NCBI GenBank assembly: GCA_030068145.1
Contig: JAPJBO010000880.1
Coordinates: 1-64,000, forward strand
From: Diplonema papillatum
Lineage: Eukaryota > Euglenozoa > Diplonemea > Diplonemida > Diplonemidae
DNA: 64,000 nt
Direction: 5' to 3'
In this document: one piece after another, positions 40,190 to 50,676 of the stretch
How positions within the stretch are numbered: the stretch's first letter is position 1
How the letters are laid out: each line of letters starts with the position of its first letter
Notes under the pieces: model-generated
Database searches by the model: none
What the model was told of the DNA's origin: nothing
The model's input: only the letters and a program-made list of their open reading frames with translations
Program-made: the position numbers and the translations under genes

Positions 40190-41165
40190 CCCCTCCGCCA
40201 CGCCACAGTTTCTCTACAAACAACAACAGAGCCTTCAGAATCACCTCTTCGTCTTGCGGGCTACCAAATGCTTCTGGCCCTACCCTGTCTTTTTGCCGAC
40301 GTGCTCGCTCAAACCCACGTTGCGAAGTCGAGGCCAACGGGTGGCCTGTTTCCACAGGTCGTCAGCACGAGCAACACCCTTACACGTGGATCGTGTCGTA
40401 CGTCAGAACTTCTGGGATATAGGTGGAAGAGGCTGCGGACGGAGAGGTTTCAGTTGAACGTGAACATGTTAGGTCTGAAGTTCGGAGGATAGCATGTCGT
40501 GTTCGAATGTTTGTTGGGAGAGAAGTGTCAGTTACCCACAAACCAGGACTGACTGCTGCCCACTGCAACTCTTTTGTGTCTTTGGGAACTTTTTGCCTCC
40601 AGTCTTCTCGCGGGTCCCGTTTTCTTTCGCCCTTTCTATTTCGCGATGGGAGGACAGGTCCCACCTCAACACCTCAACAGGGCCCTTCTGTAAGATAGGA
40701 TTGGCTCCCGCGGACTTGTGATCCTTACCCAAGGGATCGTCCCCCGCACCACATGATCCTGTGGCTGAACTAGAAAAACGCCCGCTCAGCACAAACTCAG
40801 GTTCTGAAACGTGTCGGGTGCTGGGCCGTTTGATACCGAACCTGCATGCACAAACAGTAGTACGATCGCCACCAGTCACTTCGCTGCAGGGAACGGCTGA
40901 GTTGCGGTAGGATAGGGGCCCAAGGTTGCTTGTTGCGATCTCATATCGTTCATCCTTCGGCCGTGTTGAAGAAAGATAAACTGCGCCCTGGCAGCCCTGG
41001 CCGCACACAGGCTGTGGTTGGCACCGACACTCACCATCACCCCATCGCCCACTTACTTGTAACGATCTCATATCGTTCATCGCTAAGAACTCCGGTAACC
41101 CCAATCCAGGGCCGCGATTGTGGGCCTCGGGAAAAATTATCATCACCGCATCAAAAATAGGCCTC
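40190..41165. other. No recognised gene
   Basis: Open frames overlap on both strands (for example 40,532-41,167 minus, 211 codons) without known motifs. A short direct repeat, cgatctcatatcgttcatc, occurs at 40,935 and 41,061. Confidence 0.25.
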
Positions 41166-41171
41166 AAAGGG

Positions 41172-41262
41172 GTGAAACTGGTTTTACAACATCTCGGCGG
41201 GTAGAACTGGTTTTACGACATCTTGAAGGGTAAAACTGGTTTTACGACATCTTGAGGTGGCT
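41172..41262 (+). repeat. About 33-bp tandem repeat, three copies
   Basis: The unit aaactggttttacgacatct plus tgaagggt is repeated three times with small changes (caacatctcggcggg in the first). Confidence 0.75.
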
Positions 41263-41374
41263 AAATAGACGTTTTCTCTTATTTTCTTGTTGGGTAAGGT
41301 GCCTTAGGGGACGAGCCACAGTCAGAAATTGTTTTTCTCGACTTTTTGTCAGGGAAATGCAAACTTCTATACGA

Positions 41375-42045
41375 TGTCTGCAAGTACTGCGACGCGGGGG
41401 GAACCGGATGACGAGCACCACATGTTGTGGGACTGCACGAAGTGGACGGCGGTTAGGAGGAGGTGCAATGGGAGATCTGCACGATGAGCGAGCGACTGAC
41501 AACGTCGCGGAGTACACGGCTCTGGGCAAAGGAACTGCACCGACTGCAAGACCTGCAGCGCAGAGTTGGTTTTTCGGGACAGCGGACTTGCCATTGACCA
41601 TATGACAGGGAAGCTTTGCGCCCGTGCAAGACGAGGGCGCAGGCAGAGGTGACAGAACTGCGTCGGAAAGACGTCATAATAAAGCTGGAGCACGTGCAAA
41701 CAGAACATCGATGCCGACGCTTTGTCGAACCGCGAGTGGCTTTCATTCTATCCTTTCGTGAGTTCCTCTAACAACGAGTCCACGTGTACTACGAATGGTA
41801 CGGGGCCGAGGATCGTGCCCTGCGTACCTTACTTTTGGTCGGACCGCCAATCCTTTTCACCTTTACCACTGCTTCTCTGCCCATCACAAGGGAGCCACCT
41901 GATCGTGCATCGGCCGACGTTCAAGCCTTCGGGTTTGCTGAGCCGGACGTCCAGTAGCTGTACCCCCTTCGCGATGCCTACGTCTTCTCTGTGATTCACA
42001 TCACAGAGAAGACGTAGGATCTGCCTCGCACTTGGGGGCCTATTG
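41375..42045 (+). mobile_element. LINE-A remnant: finger, RNase H and tail
   Basis: The sequence gatgtctgcaagtactgcga starts the CxxC...HHMLWDCTKW finger, then NVAEYTALGKGTAPTARPAA and the IDHMTG segment of RNase H, and LEHV. The tail follows from 41,760. The RT part is absent. The tail is broken by a perfect inverted duplication at 41,977-42,018. Confidence 0.65.
41977..42018. repeat. Perfect 42-nt palindrome
   Basis: The arms are 19 nt (cctacgtcttctctgtgat and its exact reverse complement) around tcac. Other LINE-A tails have only the left arm followed by gtgatctgcctcg, so the right arm is a local inverted copy. Confidence 0.85.
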
Positions 42046-42079
42046 GCACCACAAACATTCTTTGCATCGTAAAACATAC

Positions 42080-42178
42080 CCTTGGTCTGCATGTCGAGGT
42101 TGGCACCAGCTGCGATCAATTCCGTGACAACTTCCGAGTGACCGTTGTTGCTGGCCCTATGCAGAGCCGCCCAACCAT
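42080..42178 (-). CDS. Ankyrin-repeat exon ANK-18 (99 nt)
   Basis: The exon reads DGWAALHRASNNGHSEVVTE, then LIAAGANLDMQTK. It has a CAG acceptor and GTATGT donor, phase 1/1. Confidence 0.75.
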
Positions 42179-42254
42179 CTGTGTCATTGGGTGAGCGGCT
42201 AAAATGTACAACGACACGAACACAATGTGTGGGAGGTAGCAATCAGATGCAGAC

Positions 42255-42445
42255 TGCTTGGTGCTCTCTCCGCCAAGCCCTGTGGCATGCCCTTCCTTTG
42301 GGGCTCCAAGGCGTCTACGAAGCGGACGGAGTCGAACACACACACCGGTAATAACAAGGAGCTCCAGAAGACTCTCACCAAGTTGACCAAGGAAAGGCAC
42401 CAGGAGCAGAAGGCTGGATGGCGAGTCCGCCTCATTTCCTTGTCC
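42255..42445 (+). mobile_element. LINE-A RT 5' fragment
   Basis: The segment gccctgtggcatgcccttcc, tctacgaagcggac and the LTKLTKERHQEQKAGWRV frame match the start of the RT region at 38.2 kb. It is joined to the ANK-18 upstream flank with a deletion. Confidence 0.55.
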
Positions 42446-42659
42446 ATCAATCACTACAGTATGTTAAAACTGCCTCAAAATGCGGAATTTGGAGTTTTTT
42501 GGATTCTGTCTTTTAAGAGTTTAAGTTCGCTTGAGATTCCTAGAGCAAGAAAGGGCTATATGGTTACGGGCCATGTCCGGGACTGTTCACCAAGTACATT
42601 CCTTCGTGGAGTGTAGTCTTGGGCCCCCCCACGTTCTACAAGTTGAGCAGGGGTTGCCT

Positions 42660-43130
42660 TGTAGCCCGTACCGGTCTGTTGTCCGCGTTTTTATGTATTT
42701 TCTCGTAGAGTAGTGCTTGGGTTTCGTGACACTTGCGGCACTTCACGTGGTGCGGGTTTGGGGGTTCATAGTGGTTGTGGTATGATGCGTCAATGGGTGG
42801 CGGGACATCCGTCTGTGGGTAGTCTTTGAGCTGGTAGACGCAGAGGTAAACGTCGTTGTCGGCGTAGTTTTGCGTCGAAGTGGAGTGCGTTTGTAGTCCG
42901 TCGAAGCGAGTCCATCATTGGTAGAGGTTTGAAGCAGCCAACCCAAATACTGGCCCAAAACCCTGTCAAAATCATCAGAAAATGTGTGTTTCAGATGCAT
43001 TTTCTGGCCGAAAAAGCTAGTTTCACGTGGTTTTCCTGGGTACCAAAATTTTGCATAACTAGCCACAAAGGTAGCCACAAGGTTTGTGGCTACTTTGTGG
43101 CTCCCAATTAGCCACTAGTGGCTATCTTGT
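42660..43130. other. No recognised gene
   Basis: No recognisable coding features are present. Positions 43,055-43,135 contain repeated gtggct/agccac words (tagccacaaaggtagccac). Confidence 0.3.
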
Positions 43131-43134
43131 GGCT

Positions 43135-43372
43135 GACAGCTGTGGTGAAGCTAAGTTCTGGTGAAAACAAAGTTCGTGTGAAGCAAAGCAAAGTTCGGGC
43201 GATCCTAAGTTCTGGTGAGGCAAATGAGCGATGCCAAGTTCGGGCGAAGCAAAGCATAGTTCGGGCGAAGCTAAGTTCTGGTGAGGCTAAGTTCTGGTGA
43301 AAGCAAAGTTCGGGCGAAGCAAAGCATGAAGCTAAGTTCTGGTGAGGCAAATGGGCGATGCTACGTCCTGGT
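43135..43372 (+). repeat. Irregular aagttctggtgaggc/aaagttcgggcgaagc array
   Basis: Two related 16-nt words, gctaagttctggtgag and gcaaagttcgggcgaa, alternate irregularly about twelve times. The apparent frames here are by-products. Confidence 0.75.
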
Positions 43373-43379
43373 AGGCTGA

Positions 43380-43985
43380 CTCAAACTACCCAAGGTGACC
43401 CAAAAACCGCGAGATATTGAGAAACTCTGCAAAAAACGCAAGTTTCGGGCACATCAGACCCGAAAACTAACCAACGCCAAAAAATCGTTTTCGACTGGAA
43501 TAGTGTCTTCGAACCCGGGCCTCCAGACCTGAAAACTAGATGCAAATAGCCCTTTTCCAAATCACGGGGCAAAATAAACCGGAGCCGTGGGAATCGACTC
43601 TAGAGATTTCCTAAAATCTCACTACAAAGAAGTGCCCCCGGGCTTCGCCCCCGACCCCCCAAAAAGTGGGGTTGGCTTGATAGAGCTATTAGCATACCTC
43701 TAGACTAGAGTCTAGTCTCGGAAAAAAGAGGGGCTAATTCCCATTCTAGAACTGTTTTTAACTTTTTGCCCATTCTCAATAACTTTGTGCCCATTATAGA
43801 ACATTCGCTAACTTTGTGTCCATTATAGAACATTCTGCTAACCTGTTGCCCGCTAAATCGTCACTTCTGGGACTCGATACCCGAACCTCCAGGCTGCGTT
43901 CTGGGTCCCGAATCTTGGGTCTAAATTTTGGTTCCTAACTCAGGTCCAGGTTTGGTCCAAGTTTTGGGCCATGCGGGCCCGGTCT
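43380..43985. other. No recognised gene
   Basis: The stretch includes a short degenerate repeat, aactttgtgcccattatagaacatt (43,775-43,850), and scattered ccaagttttgg-type words resembling the 13-bp array. No coding signal is seen. Confidence 0.3.
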
Positions 43986-43987
43986 GA

Positions 43988-44272
43988 AGTCTGGGCCTAA
44001 TTACTGGTAGCGCCAGGCCAGTAACCTGGTAACCAGACTGGATTATGTCATCATGCCACGGAAACGCCTAGAGTAGACCGGGCGGTCTGCTCAGACTGCT
44101 GTCAGGCTGCGTGCAGTGTTAGTCTGGGCCTAATTACTGGTAGCGCCAGGCCAGTAACCTGGTAACCAGGACCTGGATTATGTCATCATGCCACAGAAAC
44201 GCCTGGAACAGACCGGGCGGTCTGCTCAGACTGCTGTCAGGCTGCGTGCAGTGTTAGTCTGGGCCTCTGGCA
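43988..44272 (+). repeat. 133-bp tandem duplication, about 2.1 copies
   Basis: The unit starts agtctgggcctaattactgg, includes gtaacctggtaaccag and tatgtcatcatgccac, and ends ctgcgtgcagtgtt. The second copy differs by a few bases (ccaggacctgg; cctggaacag). A third begins and stops after agtctgggcct. Confidence 0.85.
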
Positions 44273-44314
44273 GCTGACGCTTGAAGTTGAACTGGTTGTC
44301 GTCTATTGATGACC

Positions 44315-44472
44315 AACCCAAGTTTGGGACCCAAGTTTGGGACCCAAGTTTGGGACCCAAGTTTGGGACCCAAGTTTGGGACCCAAGTTTGGGACCCAAG
44401 TTTGGGACCCAAGTTTGGGACCCAAGTTTGGGACCAAGTTTGGGACCCAAGTCTGGAACCCAAGTTTTGGGC
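44315..44472 (+). repeat. 13-bp tandem array, about 12 copies
   Basis: The unit caagtttgggacc is repeated with one 12-nt unit near 44,433 and drift to caagtctggaacc at the end. Degenerate copies recur at 44,690-44,775. Confidence 0.9.
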
Positions 44473-44903
44473 ACAAACTCAGGAAACCGTAGTGTTTTGG
44501 TATTTCACCCCATTCTTGAATGGATTTCATAGGCTCGTCACTTCCTGCTGCCGTTGTCAACAGCGTCGATGCCCGGTTGCAGAACCGACTCCTCCGCGTT
44601 GGTTCACGCACCTTCCTGCGAAAAACAGCTGATTCGTAGACTCGGCAACTCCTTCAGCCGGCTTTCACCCAGCTTTTCTCGGACCCAAAACTTGGGCCCA
44701 AAACTTGGACCCAGACTCCAGCCAGAGTCGCGGCCAAGATTTGGACTAAATCCAATCATTGGACCCAAGTTTGGAAACAATGTTGGTCGCGACGATCGAG
44801 ACGCGAAAGCAAACATCACGTGCGAAGAGAGCAAACCCGTTTGCAGGTCTCTTCTACCACGCCGGCGATGCGCCGCCTGCGTGCTAACACAAACTTGGAG
44901 AAC

Positions 44904-45540
44904 TCACTCTTGGTTTGCGTCGATGTCGTTGAGGGCGTGGATGACGTAGTGCCCTGCGTTGTTGTGGCCGGAGTGTACTGCTACGGCTCTGAGAACGAGT
45001 GGTATGTTTTGTCCTGGTAGCGTGATAGAGTGGTCGGCGCGTATTGCGGTACGGTTCGTCGCTTCGTGTCTACGGGATCTTTGAAGCTGTATCAACAGCA
45101 TTGAATTAATGCGGTGAAATGTTGTTGTTGTGAGGGTGGTATCGGTGATTTTGCAGACTTCGCATCTGTAGTCGCCAGGTTTGATGTGATTGTTCAAGCA
45201 CCGTTGGATCGAGTTGTCGATTGGAGGTAGAAAGGTTATGTCGTGGTCTTCGGGGGGGTTGGTTTTGTTGTGGTTGCAGTTTTCACATGTAGTTGTCGTC
45301 GTCGTTGTATAGGCCGATGAAAGCGTCCGGGCGATGTTGTTGACAAGCTTGGTGTGCGAGGTTTTCGTCGAAAAGTGCTGCGGTGATGTCTCAGCACTTC
45401 TCCGAGGTCGCATTGCTGCCCGTTGCCGAAAAATCCGTCGATGTTCGCGAAAACGTGCAGCAGTGTTGCTTGCGTCCGTTTTCCTGTCACCGTTTTTAGT
45501 TCTTACAATCTTGCGGGTTGGCCTTCGCTGTATAAACGCG
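44904..45540 (-). pseudogene. USP-type deubiquitinase fragment, frameshifted
   Basis: The ubiquitin-specific protease fold is recognisable: GNGQQCDLGEVLRH (QQDxxE region, one frame), VNNIARTLSSAYTTTTT, CENCNH and YRCEVCK (CX2C pairs of the USP zinc finger). SMLLIQLQRSRR and the His box LRAVAVHSGHNNAGHYVIHAL follow. The N-terminal Cys box is not present, and the pieces lie in two frames. Sequence ends soon after the His box, so the Asp/Asn and the C2H2 extension seen at 49.7 kb are missing. An SDR2 copy (45,543-45,682) cuts the 5' side. It is diverged from the 50 kb copy. Confidence 0.65.
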
Positions 45541-45542
45541 CT

Positions 45543-45682
45543 AAAAAGACGTCGGCAGCATGTTTTTGTAAATGCTTGAGGAGACTGCCAGTTGCGATGG
45601 ATCAAAGAAGGTAAATGTGCTGTAGCCCACACGAAACACAGGTGAATCTGGGTTTAGTCGCGGGCGTAAGCGTTCTTGGGTA
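45543..45682 (+). repeat. SDR2 family copy, reverse orientation
   Basis: The complement of ggctacagcacatttacctc and cacctgtgtttcgtgtgg lies here (aaatgctgtagcccacacg). It is the only SDR2 copy in this orientation. It interrupts the USP fragment. Confidence 0.5.
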
Positions 45683-45990
45683 CATGGCCGTGACGTCGGC
45701 TCGGTGCCGTGGTAGACGGCTGCTCGGATGTATCTTGCTCCGTTCGTGTGTCAGGTCGGGGTCGGTCCGAGAAGGACCTCTCAGCGAGCAGTTGTTCGAT
45801 CGCTCGGTTGACAGAGTCCGGATCAGGCAGAACTAGAATGCGATCCACCTCGTGCACGAGCCATACCTCCTCGCAGTGGTCTCCAAACTTCGCTTCCGGG
45901 TACGTGTCCAACAACCATTTGCGAAAGCCACTCTTGTGCTACACCCGACGCATGAGGTTCAGCACCGTGTTGTTCATCTCGGGGTTGTAG
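45654..45990 (-). other. Unrecognised short open frame upstream of the USP fragment
   Basis: The reading LLDTYPEAKFGDHCEEVWLV, then HEVDRILVLPDPDSVNRAIE, looks protein-like. It lies just upstream of the USP fragment on the same strand. It may be an N-terminal part of that gene family, but I recognise no domain. Confidence 0.3.
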
Positions 45991-46556
45991 TCATAGATTG
46001 TTCGCAATCCTGCCTTGTAGTCATAGAGATTGTTCGCAATCCTGCCTTGTAGTCATAGAGACTGTTCGCAATCCTGCCTTGTAGTCATAGAGATTGTTCG
46101 CAATCCTGCCTTGTAGTCATAGAGATTGTTCGCAATCCTGCCTTGTAGTCATAGAGATTGTTCGCAATCCTGCCTTGTAGTCATAGAGATTGTTCGCAAT
46201 CCTGCCTTGTAGTCATAGAGATTGTTCGCAATCCTGCCTTGTAGTCATAGAGATTGTTCGCAATCCTGCCTTGTAGTCATAGAGATTGTTCGCAATCTGC
46301 CTTGTAGTCATAGAGATTGTTCGCAATCCTGCCTTGTAGTCATAGAGATTGTTCGCAATCCTGCCTTGTAGTCATAGAGATTGTTCGCAATCCTGCCTTG
46401 TAGTCATAGAGATTGTTCGCAATCCTGCCTTGTAGTCATAGAGATTGTTCGCAATCCTGCCTTGTAGTCATAGAGATTGTTCGCAATCCTGTCTTGTAGT
46501 CATAGAGATTGTTCGCAATCCTGCCTTGTAGTCATAGAGATTGTTCGCAATCCTGC
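45989..46556 (+). repeat. 32-bp tandem array, about 18 copies
   Basis: The unit ttgttcgcaatcctgccttg plus tagtcatagaga is highly uniform. Variants are catagattg in the first copy, catagagactg in the third, and a copy with caatctgcc. Confidence 0.95.
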
Positions 46557-46975
46557 CGTGACGCACAAGTGCCCCGATCAGAATACTCAATCCAAACTTC
46601 GATGGGGCCGTAGACAAAACAGATGTGTACGTCAACGCCTTCGCCTTGTCCAGAACCGATAAACGCATTTATCTCCTCCCGGACATGTCGGAGACTTCGT
46701 GCAGAATAAGTCCGCATAATCACACTTGGGGGGTAAATCGTAGTTTAATGCATGGTTGATGTTAGCATCAAGTCTTCTTCGAGGAAGACGTTGTCGTGTC
46801 AAATACAAAAAGGTAAAAAGGGGAGTGGACGGCTCCCAAAGTGGGGTATGAAACCTTGGGGGACTAGCCCCCCGTGTTTCATTTCCACCGCGGTGTTGTG
46901 TGCACCTCGTTCTTCGTCTCAGGTTTCGCTCTTGAACGCAGACCATACACGACGCACTTGTCATGTACAATCACT
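46557..46975. other. No recognised gene
   Basis: This is unique sequence between the 32-bp array and the palindromic satellite. A 20-nt word, agtttaatgcatggttgatg with agtcttcttcgaggaag, resembles 9,665-9,730 (tagtttaatgctgagg; cttcttcgaagaag). Confidence 0.3.
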
Positions 46976-48988
46976 TGTTATATAACAAGTGACCTAACAT
47001 GTGAAAATGTATAACTCGTGCCACTTGTTACATAACAAGTGCCATTTGTTGTATAACAAGTGATCACTTGTTCTATAGCAAGTGATTGCTTGTTGTATAA
47101 CAAGTGATTGCTTGTTGTATAACAAGTGATTGCTTGTTGTATAACAAGTGATTGCTTGTTGTATAACAAGTGATTGCTTGTTGTATAACAAGTGATTGCT
47201 TGTGGTATAACAAGTGATTGCTTGTTGTATAACAAGTGATTGCTTGTTGTATAACAAGTGATTGCTTGTTGTATAACAAGTGATTGCTTGTTGTATAACA
47301 AGTGATTGCTTGTTGTATAACAAGTGATCACTTGTTCTATAGCAAGTGATTGCTTGTTCTATAGCAAGTGATCACTTGTTCTATAGCAAGTGATTGCTTG
47401 TTGTATAACAAGTGATTGCTTGTTGTATAACAAGTGATTGCTTGTTCTATAGCAAGTGATCACTTGTTCTATAGCAAGTGATTGCTTGTTGTATAACAAG
47501 TGATTGCTTGTTGTATAACAAGTGATTGCTTGTTGTATAACAAGTGATTGCTTGTTGTATAACAAGTGATTGCTTGTTCTATAGCAAGTGATTGCTTGTT
47601 CTATAGCAAGTGATTGCTTGTTCTATAGCAAGTGATTGCTTGTTCTATAGCAAGTGATCGCTTGTTCTATAGCAAGTGATTGCTTGTTCTATAGCAAGTG
47701 ATTGCTTGTTCTATAGCAAGTGATTGCTTGTTGTATAACAAGTGATTGCTTGTTGTATAACAAGTGATTGCTTGTTGTATAACAAGTGATTGCTTGTTCT
47801 ATAGCAAGTGATTGCTTGTTCTATAGCAAGTGATTGCTTGTTCTATAGCAAGTGATCACTTGTTCTATAGCAAGTGATTGCTTGTTCTATAGCAAGTGAT
47901 TGCTTGTTCTATAGCAAGTGATTGCTTGTTCTATAGCAAGTGATTGCTTGTTCTATAGCAAGTGATTGCTTGTTCTATAGCAAGTGATTGCTTGTTCTAT
48001 AGCAAGTGATTGCTTGTTGTATAACAAGTGATTGCTTGTTGTATAACAAGTGATTGCTTGTTGTATAACAAGTGATTGCTTGTTGTATAACAAGTGATTG
48101 CTTGTTCTATAGCAAGTGATTGCTTGTTCTATAGCAAGTGATTGCTTGTTCTATAGCAAGTGATTGCTTGTTCTATAGCAAGTGATTGCTTGTTCTATAG
48201 CAAGTGATTGCTTGTTCTATAGCAAGTGATTGCTTGTTCTATAGCAAGTGATTGCTTGTTCTATAGCAAGTGATTGCTTGTTGTATAACAAGTGATTGCT
48301 TGTTGTATAACAAGTGATTGCTTGTTCTATAGCAAGTGATTGCTTGTTCTATAGCAAGTGATTGCTTGTTGTATAACAAGTGATTGCTTGTTCTATAACA
48401 AGTGATTGCTTGTTCTATAGCAAGTGATTGCTTGTTCTATAGCAAGTGATTGCTTGTTCTATAGCAAGTGATTGCTTGTTCTATAGCAAGTGATTGCTTG
48501 TTCTATAGCAAGTGATTGCTTGTTCTATAGCAAGTGATTGCTTGTTCTATAGCAAGTGATTGCTTGTTGTATAACAAGTGATTGCTTGTTGTATAACAAG
48601 TGATTGCTTGTTGTATAACAAGTGATTGCTTGTTCTATAGCAAGTGATTGCTTGTTCTATAGCAAGTGATTGCTTGTTCTATAGCAAGTGATTGCTTGTT
48701 CTATAACAAGTGATTGCTTGTTCTATAGCAAGTGATTGCTTGTTCTATAGCAAGTGATTGCTTGTTCTATAGCAAGTGATCACTTGTTCTATAGCAAGTG
48801 ATTGCTTGTTGTATAACAAGTGATTGCTTGTTCTATAGCAAGTGATTGCTTGTTCTATAGCAAGTGATCACTTGTTCTATAGCAAGTGATTGCTTGTTGT
48901 ATAACAAGTGATTGCTTGTTGTATAACAAGTGATTGCTTGTTGTATAACAAGTGATTGCTTGTTGTATAACAAGTGATTGCTTGTTCT
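46970..48988 (+). repeat. 22-bp palindromic satellite, left block
   Basis: About 90 units of gattgcttgttctatagcaagt or gattgcttgttgtataacaagt are present, with occasional gatcacttgtt starts. The second type contains the perfect inverted repeat cttgtt-gtat-aacaag. The first has compensating-looking changes at two positions (g to c and a to g) around the ta centre. Units of each type cluster in runs. The block ends abruptly inside a unit at ttgttct. Confidence 0.95.
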
Positions 48989-50676
48989 AGCGTTATTTGT
49001 GGATTAGAAGGTCGGTATTTTAAAGTCTCCGGTTGACCGTAGAGGCTTGGGTATGGCGGGGGGTTGAGAAAAGTAAAAGAGTGCGACTCGTTTCGGGTGT
49101 TGTGTCACTCCGTTGTGAAACCTTGTGAAGTCCCCTAACGCGTTTAGAGGGTGCTTGGGTTTGGGTAGGGTGTGGTCGTTCTGCTGCGGCGTGAAAAGCC
49201 AGGAAGTTTCGACGCTAATCTTCGACTCTTGATTAAGTTCACCGGGTTGCGTGCTCGTCAGGAAGATCCCGGTGCCTGGCTTTTCTTCTGGGTGGTTTCG
49301 TGTTGATCGGCGGCTGTGTGTTACGAGGCACGGATTAGGGGATGAAAAAAGGAAAAAGAAATGGGGGAGAAAAAGAAGGGGGGGAGAGGGGGAGAGGGGA
49401 AGTTGGGGTTTTGAGGGTTGTCCTCGGGGTACGGGGGGGGTGGTTGGAGGGTTTGAGTGACAGAGGTTACGCTTGCGCTGTTCGCATGAAGGCTCGTTGG
49501 CTCGAAGAAGTGGAAGTAGCGTTGGTTATTGTTCGATGTTATTCTTACAGTCGTAAGATGTGATAAAAAAATTTATTTTAAAAAAACCTCATTTGACTGT
49601 TTGTTGTCCTCCACAGTCGGGGTTCTCTAGCTGCACGAGGCAGCCGTGGATGATGAAATTAAGTTCCTCGCTTACTTTGCTTATTCTTTTTCGTAGCCTT
49701 GAGCGTGTGCGATACCGCTGGGTTTCTCTTGCATTTTGAGATATGGTGGCGTAGACTTTTGAAGCGCGCTTTCCCTGCGGTCCGTCCGTCGTTGTTGCAG
49801 TATGGGCATTTGCGTTTTCCGAGGGCTTTCTGTGCCGCCTTTCGTACTGGGCTTGTTGCTAGAGTCATCTCTTTGCAGTGAAGCATGTGTGTACGGAGGC
49901 CTTTGGCGCCTTTGAACTTGTTGCCTGCGTCCGTGGTAGTTGCTTTGCAGGCTGGGCATGCCCAAATCAGCGTTCCTTCATGCTGTGTTGTTTCTTCGGA
50001 TGAGGTCTCGTCGTCTGAGGTAGGGGTGTCCCCTCGCAATTCTTCGAGCAGTTCGAGTGTTTGTGTAGGGTCTGTGTCGGTGGTGTCTTCTTTCGTGTAC
50101 AGGAACATGTACGTGGCGTTGTCTGTGTACGTAGGTTCCCGGGAGTGTGAGGTGGTTTCGTTGTTGTAATGTGTCCAGTTTTGGTCTGTGAAAGGGGTGC
50201 GGTTACGTTTGTGGATGGTGTAGTGGCCGGCGTTCTCTCTTCCTGTGTGTGTTATAACGGCTTGGAGTTCGTATTTGTGTTCGTGGTCCGGAATGTTGAG
50301 GGTGGGATCAGCTGCCACCGGGGTTCGATTTTCGTTTGCGAACTCGTTCCGTCTAAGACACAGTAGTAATGTGTCTTGTGCTGCTCGGATACTGGTTTGC
50401 GTTTCTGCTGTCTTTGTCTTTTTGCACTTGTCACATCTGTAATCTTTGGGGGTGCTTTTCTTGCAGAAACTGTCCAGACATCCTTGAGCGGTGCTGGCCT
50501 GTATTGCGAGGATTGTCATGCTGTAGGGTTGATCTTCTGTTTTGATGTAGCCGCAGTTGTTGCAATGGATTGTTGTCGTCTGTAGGTGTAATAATTCGTT
50601 GAAGGCGTCGCTGCAGTTTGGTTGGTACGTGCGGTGTTCTTCGTTTTCGTTCGCTATCTATTTGGGTAGGGTGTGG
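48989..50676 (-). mobile_element. LINE-B-like insertion carrying USP/C2H2 gene part
   Basis: This non-satellite segment splits the 22-bp array. The left array stops at ttgttct (48,982-48,988) and the right array restarts with ttgttct (50,677-50,683), so a 7-nt target duplication is likely. Its left end, agcgttatttgtggattaga, is shared with several short insertions, as expected for the common 3' end of a non-LTR element read on the minus strand. The right end cuts inside the USP coding region (5' truncation). No RT is visible in the retained part. Confidence 0.6.
49659..50657 (-). CDS. USP deubiquitinase C-terminal half with C2H2-like fingers (5'-truncated)
   Basis: The frame is open without interruption from 50,657 to the stop at 49,659. 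It starts in the middle of a USP catalytic domain: HCNNCGYI and RCDKCKK (two CX2C pairs of the USP zinc-binding part), TLLLCLRRNEF, then the His box LQAVITHTGRENAGHYTIHK with WTHYNNE. After an acidic linker (TSDDETSSEETTQHEG) come two C2H2-like fingers, WACPACKA...THMLHC and KCPYCNND...HHISKC, and a basic tail. USPs cleave ubiquitin from proteins. The catalytic Cys box would lie upstream and is lost, so this copy cannot be active. The first Met is at 50,519 but is internal to the domain. Confidence 0.7.
   Translation of the reverse strand: MANENEEHRTYQPNCSDAFNELLHLQTTTIHCNNCGYIKTEDQPYSMTILAIQASTAQGCLDSFCKKSTPKDYRCDKCKKTKTAETQTSIRAAQDTLLLCLRRNEFANENRTPVAADPTLNIPDHEHKYELQAVITHTGRENAGHYTIHKRNRTPFTDQNWTHYNNETTSHSREPTYTDNATYMFLYTKEDTTDTDPTQTLELLEELRGDTPTSDDETSSEETTQHEGTLIWACPACKATTTDAGNKFKGAKGLRTHMLHCKEMTLATSPVRKAAQKALGKRKCPYCNNDGRTAGKARFKSLRHHISKCKRNPAVSHTLKATKKNKQSKRGT

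Noticed and set aside
43500..43620. tRNA-like ttcgaacccggg word
   Set aside because: No matching acceptor, D or anticodon stems are found around it.
45989..46556. CRISPR-like 32-bp repeats
   Set aside because: It is pure head-to-tail tandem repetition with no spacers.
46978..47565. Minus-strand frames reading ITCYTTSNHLLYNKQSLVIQ
   Set aside because: They are translation of the 22-bp satellite, not a gene.
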